From IMG/VR virus record IMGVR_UViG_3300047378_000474, positions 1 to 20,213 of that record: a stretch of DNA of 20,213 nt. The stretch is one strand, 5' to 3'. The DNA is from a virus. This document shows, one piece after another, positions 9,301 to 18,300 of the stretch. The notes below the pieces were generated by a model. That model had not been told where the DNA came from and searched no databases. It saw nothing but the letters and a program-made list of their open reading frames with translations. A program made the translations under genes and the position numbers. The first letter of the stretch is position 1, and each line of letters starts with the position of its first letter.

Positions 9301-12300
9301 AATTTGAACCAAAAATGTTTGTTGACAGTTCTTATGCAACACCCCAGACAGTTATTCAAGGTCACGATGGGTCGATTACTGCTGCGTTTAATGACTACAG
9401 AGATGACTTAATACTAGAACTTGAAAAAAGAATTTATAACAATTTAAAAGTACAGTATAACAGCAATTTAATTGATATACATAGTTTTATTCCAGGAGCA
9501 GCTAGAACAACCGGAATATCCTTTGATTCTATAAACAACACAATGTTAAAAGATTTTGCATCTTGGCTAAACACTGTTGGCAATGTTGATTATACTGATT
9601 CGAGTTTTTATAATAGAGAAGACAGATTTACTTATAACTATAGCTCAATGACGTCTCCAACTGGAACAATATTACCAGGCTACTGGCGAGCAATATATAA
9701 TCAGGCTTATGATACTGATAGGCCGCATACTCATCCTTGGGAAATGTTAGGTTTTAATATTAAACCAAGTTGGTGGGAAACACAATATGGGCCTGCTCCT
9801 TATACTAGTAATAATGATGTTATGTGGTCTGATTTAGAAAAAGGTATAATTAATGAGCCTAACAAAGTAAAAGTAATATTAAAAAAATATATTAGACCAA
9901 ACTTAACTTTGAATTTACCAGTTAATGGACAAGGAGAGCTATTAAGTCCTTTAGATAGCGGCTATGCTCGTGATTATGTAAATGCTTTAACTCGTCAACC
10001 ATTTAAGTTTGGTGACGAAGCTCCTGTTGAAACTGCTTGGAGGAAAAGTTCAGATTATCCTTTCTCGTTATTTAAATCTTGGATTTTAAATCAACCTTCA
10101 AAAATTATAGGTTTAGGTTTTGATAGATTGCGCACAATTAGAAATAGTGCTGGACAGTTAGTTTATTCTCAAACTAACAAAAGACTGCGTCTTCAAGACT
10201 TAGTATTTCCTAATAACTCAGCGCAAGAAACTACTAATCGTGTATATAGTTCTGGATTTATAAACTTTATTTCAAATTACCTTGCAAGTAATATTTTAGT
10301 TAACTATCAAAATTATCAAAATAATATAAAAAGTATTACAAATCAAATGGCATTTAAAATAGGCGGATTCACTGATAAGTCTAAATTTAATTTAATACTT
10401 GATTCTAGAACACCTTTAAATGAAGGCAACGTTTTTATTCCAGAAGAAAATTATAATGTAACGTTACAAACAAGTAGTCCTATTGAAATTGTTACTTATA
10501 GCGGTGTTGTTGTAGAAAAAATATCATCAGGATATGTTATTAGAGGATATGATGTAACTAACCCTGCTTTTAAATATTATAAGTTTGATAAAAACGAAAA
10601 AGACCCAATAGTCAGTGTTGGCGGCATTAGTGCTTCGTATATTCAATGGGCTGAAAGAAAACGGTATACTGAAAGTTCAATAGTTGAGTATAATAATGCT
10701 TATTATAGAACTAAAGAAACACATACTAGTACTGGAAACTTTGATACATCTAAATTCGCTAGATTGCCTAGCTTGCCAGTTACTGGCGGAAGATCTGCAA
10801 TATTTAGATCAAAGTTTGATAAAACTTTTGTACAACAATTACCATACGGATCTGTACTACCTGATAGTCAAGCTGTTGTAGACTTTTTGTTAGGATACGG
10901 CGAGCATCTATCAGATCAAGGTTTTGTTTTTAACAATTTTAATAGTAATTTAGAACAAATTGAAAATTGGAAATTAAGTTCAAAAGAATTTTTATTCTGG
11001 ACTTTACAAAACTGGGATACCGGATCCTTACTTACAGTAAGCCCGTCAGCTCAGCGAATTGAGTTTAAACGTAGTGATGCAGTTGTTGATGACGTATTTG
11101 ATACATTTTATGATTACGGACTTGTAAAGGCAGACGGAACTAAACTAAAATCAGAATTTTGTAATATTTTAAGAACTAACGACAATGAGTTTTTATTCAC
11201 TGTTAAAAATACTGCTGACGGAATTTACGCAATAAAACTTCCATTAGTCCAGAAAGAACACGTAGTAATTTTAGATAATGAAACAGCGTTTAAGGACACT
11301 ATTTACGATCTAGAACCTGGTTATAGACAAGAAAGAATTCGTGTATTAGGATACAGAACTGCTGATTGGTCTGGTGGATTAAACATTCCAGGATTTATAT
11401 ACGATCAGGCAGTAGTAACAGAATGGACACCTTGGAAAGATTATGCAATTGGTGACGTAGTTAAATACAAAGAATACTATTACACTGCAACTAAAAAAAT
11501 AACTGGTAGCGAAGTATTTGTTTCTAAGAACTGGTATAGATTGGATGAAAAACCAACTCCAGGACTATTAACTAATTTAGAATACAAAACTAATCAGTTT
11601 GCAGACTTCTACGATTTAGACACCGATAACTTTGATGTTAGTCAGCAAGAAGTTGCACAGCATTTAATTGGTTATCAAAAGCGTGATTATCTAGCAAATA
11701 TTATTAATGACGATGTTAGTCAGTATAAATTTTATCAAGGTTTTATTGCTGATAAAGGTACTAAAAACGCATTGACTAAACTGTTTGATGCACTCGGCGC
11801 AGTAGATAAAGAAAGTTTAAACTTTTATGAAGAGTGGGCTGTTAGAACAGGACAGTACGGTGCAGCTGACGGATATGAAGAACTTGAATTTTTATTAGAC
11901 GAAGAACAATTTAGATTAAGTCCTCAGCCAATATTATTAACAAGTATAATACCTGATGATGTTTCAGATTTAATATACCGTCAATTACCGTCTAGTGTAT
12001 ATGTTGCTCCTAAAGATTATAACGGAAATCCATTTCCAACAGCATATGTTGAAGAAACTCCAATTAAAACTGCTGGATATGTAAGAGAAGATGATGTTGA
12101 TTTTATTGTAACTAATAAAGATGAAATTTTAAATTTAGATATAACAGATTTTGACAGTAATGAATATGTTTGGGTAACATTTGAAAATCAAGAATGGAAT
12201 GTATATAAACATATTGATACAAACTATACTATAATAGATGCAATACCTGATGGAAATGTTTGCACATTAGTTCTTAATAAAATAAGCAACTTTAAAGAAG

Positions 12301-15300
12301 GTGACTTTATTGGAATACAAAATATTACTGATCTTAACGGATTTTATAAAGTATTAAGTAGTTCTGTAAATAGAATTGATATAGATTTAGTTGATGTAGC
12401 TTTTACAGGTGTAGAAGAATCAGACGGCAGTATAGAAGGAATTTTAACAACATTTGTTTCTAATCGTGTTTCTAAATTAGAAGATGCAAATGAGTACGCA
12501 CAAAGAGATATTGCAACTAAGGAAAAGATTTGGATTGATAGTGCTGACGACAACGGTAGATGGAATGTAATACAATCATCTCCTGCATACGATTTAGATG
12601 AAGATGTTACAAATCCAACACAATCAAATACAAGTTTTGGTAAATCAATTGCTGCTGATACTACAAACACTTTTGTTGCTATTGGCTCTCCAGAAAATAG
12701 TGAAGGCAAAGTTCACGTATACAAGCGACAGCAAGATGGTAGCACAGTTTACGGAACACTGCAACCACATCAAACACTAGAACCAATTACAAACTTTGAC
12801 AACGGCACAAGTAAGTTTGGATCTAGTGTTGCAATGAGTCCAGATGGAGAATATATTGTTGTTGGTGCTCCAGAGGCAACATATGTTAAAAGTGCATTTA
12901 AAGACAACTTTACATTTACAAGTGATTATAAATTAGGTGCTATTGTACAATATGAAGGTGGACTATATAAATCAAGAAGAAGCGTAAAAGGTAATACTGA
13001 TAATATAGTATTTGGTTCTTTTGACAGCGCAAGTCGCTGGCGCTCAGAACTATACAAAGTTCATAATTCTTATGCAGATTTCCCTACACTTGCAATAGGC
13101 GATTTACCATTAGCAGTGTCAACTGATCATATTTTAGTAAGAGCTCCAATTGATTCTTATGAAGGAAGTAATGTTGGAGACAAGTTGTATTTAGATTGGA
13201 ATGATTTATCAAATGCTTATGATAATAATTCTGGTGTTAATATTACTGGAATTGATATGACATCGCCGATGAAACTAATTACACAAACAGATCACGGTTT
13301 GTCTGATGCTGATACGATAATAATTACCGACGTACCAAATGATAACATTGTGTTACCAGATACTGGACAATTTGATAATAGTGATGTTAATGTTCCGTAT
13401 GATACTATTCAACAGCAAGGTGTTAAAGGCTTAGAAAACAGAACATATTTTGTTAAAGTTATTTCAGCACAGCAAATTGAGTTATACGAAGATTCTGCAT
13501 TATTACAAAGAGTAAATGCAAATATAGGATTTTCAGGACAGCCAATTGGAGCTGCTGCCGGAAACTTAAATTTAGGTGACGGCACTATACAGGGAACAAT
13601 AAGACAAATTGAAACTCCGTTTAGCAATATTACAGAACCTGGCGTTCCTTGGAAAACATTTTTAACGTCTGATGTTCATACTATTAGACGTAAGATTACT
13701 GATGTATTTTATGTTTTAGATCCTGTAAACATTCCTGATATTCCTGTAGAATTAACACTAGCAGGAAATCTTCCTAATGCTATAAATGTTGGTGATACTA
13801 TAAGGCAAGAAAACAATACTGTTGTAGGAACAGTAAAACAAATTAATAATAACGTAATACAAGTTATAGATGTTTCGGGTATATTTAAGACTGGTGCCGA
13901 CGGTGGCGGAAATATTACTTATACTAGCGGAGAAACGACAGTAGTAGCAAGCAATACTATACCTTCAGCAGTTACATCAATTGTTGATGAAGGCGTAAGA
14001 GTAACTACTTCTACTGGTAACGCTACAGTTGTATATTCACGTAACGAACTAGGTAAACTTGTAATTTATGCTAACGATAAAAATGGTGTATTTGATGCAA
14101 CAGGCGAATTGTTTATTAACGATCAATTTAAAATTGGTAATTATGAACGTCCATTGCACGACGAAATTGATAGAAGTAGTGTACTAGGCGGCTTCTGGGA
14201 AATAGCACTTCCGCAGTCAGTAACTACTACTAATAGTCATACAGATAATGCTTACGGATTAGTTATTAGAGATGTAAAAAATAATTATAATCCTAGCAAC
14301 TATTCATCGCCGGACGCTACCTGGACTGAAAGTGCAGCACTATTACCGTACAAAAGTAGCTTACAAAATGCATTAGATAATCCTGTTCAAATACTTGTTG
14401 GTGTTGACCAACCATTCCAAAAAGAAGTTGACTTAATTAGAGTGTTAAGTCATAAAAGTCAAGGTGTTGCAGGAGTAGTTACTGAGACTGATGTGTTAGA
14501 TTCACGCTATGTTGTTAGAATACCTAAAGCAGTATCTGATAAAGCAACATCAGCATTTGCTAATGCGTCTACTCCTAATCCATATGTTGGTGTGTTCTTA
14601 AACGATCTTCCATCATCTGATGGAAACACTCCAGACTTGACAAACAAAGGATTTGGTACAGATGTTTTCAATATTATAAATCAAACAAAAGTTCCAGTAG
14701 ATTTATGGGACGGATATATTGATTATGATGTGTTTGATCTAACTTTGGATTTAGAAGTTGGAGATATTATTAGAGAAGGCGAAACAGGCGCAACAGCAGA
14801 AGTAGTTTACTATCAACGTGACGGTGATCAAGTTAGAATTTATGTTAAAAATGTTGCAGGTACATTTACATTTGGTACTCGATATATAACAGGTGTAGCT
14901 CCAGCTTCTATGTTTATATACAAGCAAGTTGGTGCTGTTCTAACAAGAATTGGTACTACTGAATCAAGACAACTAGCCGACGACGACATAGGTAAATTAG
15001 CAGTATTCCAACATACAGAAAACTTAACAATTCCGCCTACATTAACTTATGCAATTAATAGTGAGACTGATGAAATTGCAGACTACGAAGTAGAATTTAT
15101 AACAGGTGTTGAATATCAAACTTGGATTGAAGAATTTAAACCAGGCACTTCGAGAGTTTCTCTAGTACCTAGTACAGAAAACAATGACTGGGCAGAAGTA
15201 AATAATATTCCAATAAACGTTGGCAGAGATGCAAGTACAGTTGTTAGAGAAGGAGCATTCTTTGTATATAAACACAATAATGAAACTGATCAATATGATT

Positions 15301-18300
15301 TAGTTAATGGTTATATTTTACCGAACAGAGAAACTAATAGACAATTAGGTAAACAAGTAAAATTAATTAATAACGAAAATTTTTATAAGTTAGCAATTAA
15401 CAGTAATGAGTCACACGCAAATGACGAAAAGCAAGAAGTAAGTTCTGCAGGTAAAGGAAGAATTTATTTTGTTATTAACGGTCAAGACGAGTTTGGCACA
15501 TATGATTGGGAACAAGGCCGTAACAAAAACTTTAAAGGAATTTATAGAAATACTTCGGCTTATTATGTTGACCAAATTGTAATTTATCAAGATTCTTTTT
15601 ACAAAGCATTAACTAATTTAAACAATGAAGAATTTGATAGTTCTAAATGGCAACTAGTTAGTGATCACGCTGATTTTGTTGGATATGTTCCGAATACATC
15701 TGGGTTTGTATTCCCTGGAGACGACTCAAGTATAGTTAATTTAAACACTAGTGACTTTGGTACTGTATTTGATATAAGCGAATCAGGAAGTATTTTTGCA
15801 ACTATTGCAAAATACAGCGACGGAACTAGTAAATTAGTAATTTATCGCCTAAAAGACTCGCATTTTGAATATGTAACAGAATTTACTGCCCCAGCGACCA
15901 GTACTGGATTTGGAAATGCTATTGCAGTATCTGATAATGGTAACTTAATTGCAGTTGGAGCATCTTCTACAAATACTGAGCAGTTAAAACAAGGACAAAT
16001 TTTTGTATATAAAAATGTTAACGGAACATTTACTTTATCTCAAACATTAAACAGTCCTAATAAAGAACTTGCTGAAGGTTTTGGTTCTAGATTAGGATTT
16101 GACGGTAATCAGTTAGTAGTCACTGGCACTACTAGTGATATAGTTTTAGATACTACTTTTGATAGGTATCAAAATAAGAAACCTGGATCAACGTATGTTA
16201 ATGATCCAAGAAGTGCATTGCAGGTTGGAGAAACAGTATTTGACGGTGGCTTTACAACTTATGCAAGAAGAATTGAAGATAGTGGTCTTGTTTTCATATA
16301 CGAAAATATAAATGACTCATTAATATTTGGTCAACGACTAACATATAATAATTTTGATGTTAAAGATTTTGGTGATAATATTCTTGTTAAAAATGACACT
16401 ATTATGATAGGATTACCAAACCTTAGTGTTGACGATACACTTTCTGGTAAAGTTGCTGTATATATTAAAGATGCAGATAGTAGTACTTGGAGTGTACTAA
16501 GAAGTCCAGTTGATCCTATAACAATGCAGAAATTTAGAGGATCGTTCCTTTATAATACTGTTGAAAACAAAATGTTAACAAGACTTGACATAATTGATCC
16601 TTTACAAGGAAAGATTTCAGGAATTGCAGAACAAGAATTGTCTTATAAGACATATTACGATCCTGCAAGTTATAATGTAGGTTTTGCAAATACTAAAGAG
16701 AAGTTCATTGCCTGGAATGATCAAAACGTAGGAAAGTTATGGTGGGATTTAAGCACGGTAAAATTCCTAGACTACAGACAAGGTAAAATTACATTTGCAC
16801 AAAATATCTGGAATACATTAGCAAAAGGTGCTAGTGTAGATGTTTACGAATGGGTTGAATCAAAAATACTTCCAAGTGCTTGGGATAATCAAGCCGATAC
16901 TAATGAAGGCACTTCTAGAGGATATAGTGGACAGACAAAATACGGTGATAGTAAGTATGTTGAAAAAGACATATATGATAAAATTTCACAAACGTTTAGC
17001 AAGCGTTATTATTTCTGGGTTAAAAACAAAAAGATTGTTCCAAGTGTAGAAGGAAGAATACGCAGCGGTTTTGATATTGCAAATATTATTGCAGATCCTT
17101 CAGGACAAAAATTAAAATTTGTTAATATACTTGGTAGCGATAGATTTATCCTTTATAACTGTAACAACTTAATTGAAAATAAAGAAATAGCAATCAATTT
17201 CCGTTATTGGACTATTGACAATCAAGATAATAATATTCATACAGAATATCAAATTATTACTGATGGGTTAGAAACAAGTCGACCTAAGAGCATAATTGAA
17301 CAAAAATGGTTTGATAGTTTAGTTGGACAAGATTTATATCATAGACCAGTTCCTGATCCAGCACTAAGTGTTAAGCAAAAATACGGTAATTTAAATAGAC
17401 CTAGACAAAGTTGGTTTGTTAATAGAGTTGAAGCACTAAAAGAAGTTATTGAAAGAGTTAACAGAGTATTAGAATCTCAGCTTGCTATTGATAATCTTAA
17501 TCTTACAAAATTATCTGAAAAAGATCCAATCCCAACATTATTGTCAGGACAATATGATGAAGCAATCGATACTGAGGCTGAATTAAGACTAGTTGGTACG
17601 GTGCGAGCAACGCAAGCACAACTTGAAGCAGTAGTTGTAGACGGTACTGTAACTAAAATTAATATAGTTAATGCAGGTAGAGGATATCGTAATCCTCCTA
17701 ATATTATAGTTACCGGTACAGGCGAAGATTTAGAGTTACAAGTTGTTTTAAACAACATCGGAGCTATATCTAGCGTTAATATAATTGACGGCGGCACTAA
17801 CTACCAAGACAACATTACCCTTGCTGTACGACCCTTAACGGCGCTTGTACGTGCTGATTCTACGCTAGGGGGCATATGGTCATTATATGCGTGGGATAGT
17901 GTTAATAGAAATTGGACAGTATCTAAACAACAGTATTATGATGTATCTCAATATTGGGAATACAAAGATTGGTATGCTACAGGATACAGCGAGTTAACAT
18001 CATTTGATTATTTAATAGACGATTATTATGAATTGAATGTTATTAATGACGGTATTGGCGATATTGTAAAAATATCTAATGTTGGTACCGGTGGTTGGAT
18101 TCTATTAGAAAAAATTATTAATATTGATACTCCAGATTATACAACAGGGTATAAGACAATTGGTAGACAAAGCGGAACTATTAAATTCTTAGAGAAAACT
18201 TATACTACTGAAGAAGGAAAAACGGAATTACGAAAAATATTAGAAACTATTAGAGATGACTTGTTTGTTGACGAACTAGCAAATGAATACAACCAGTTGT

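Noticed and set aside
12344-12709. Antisense open frame of 121 codons
   Set aside because: It lies wholly opposite the giant gene, has no ribosome binding site and shows no recognisable domain; its composition is what the reverse complement of AT-rich coding DNA gives.
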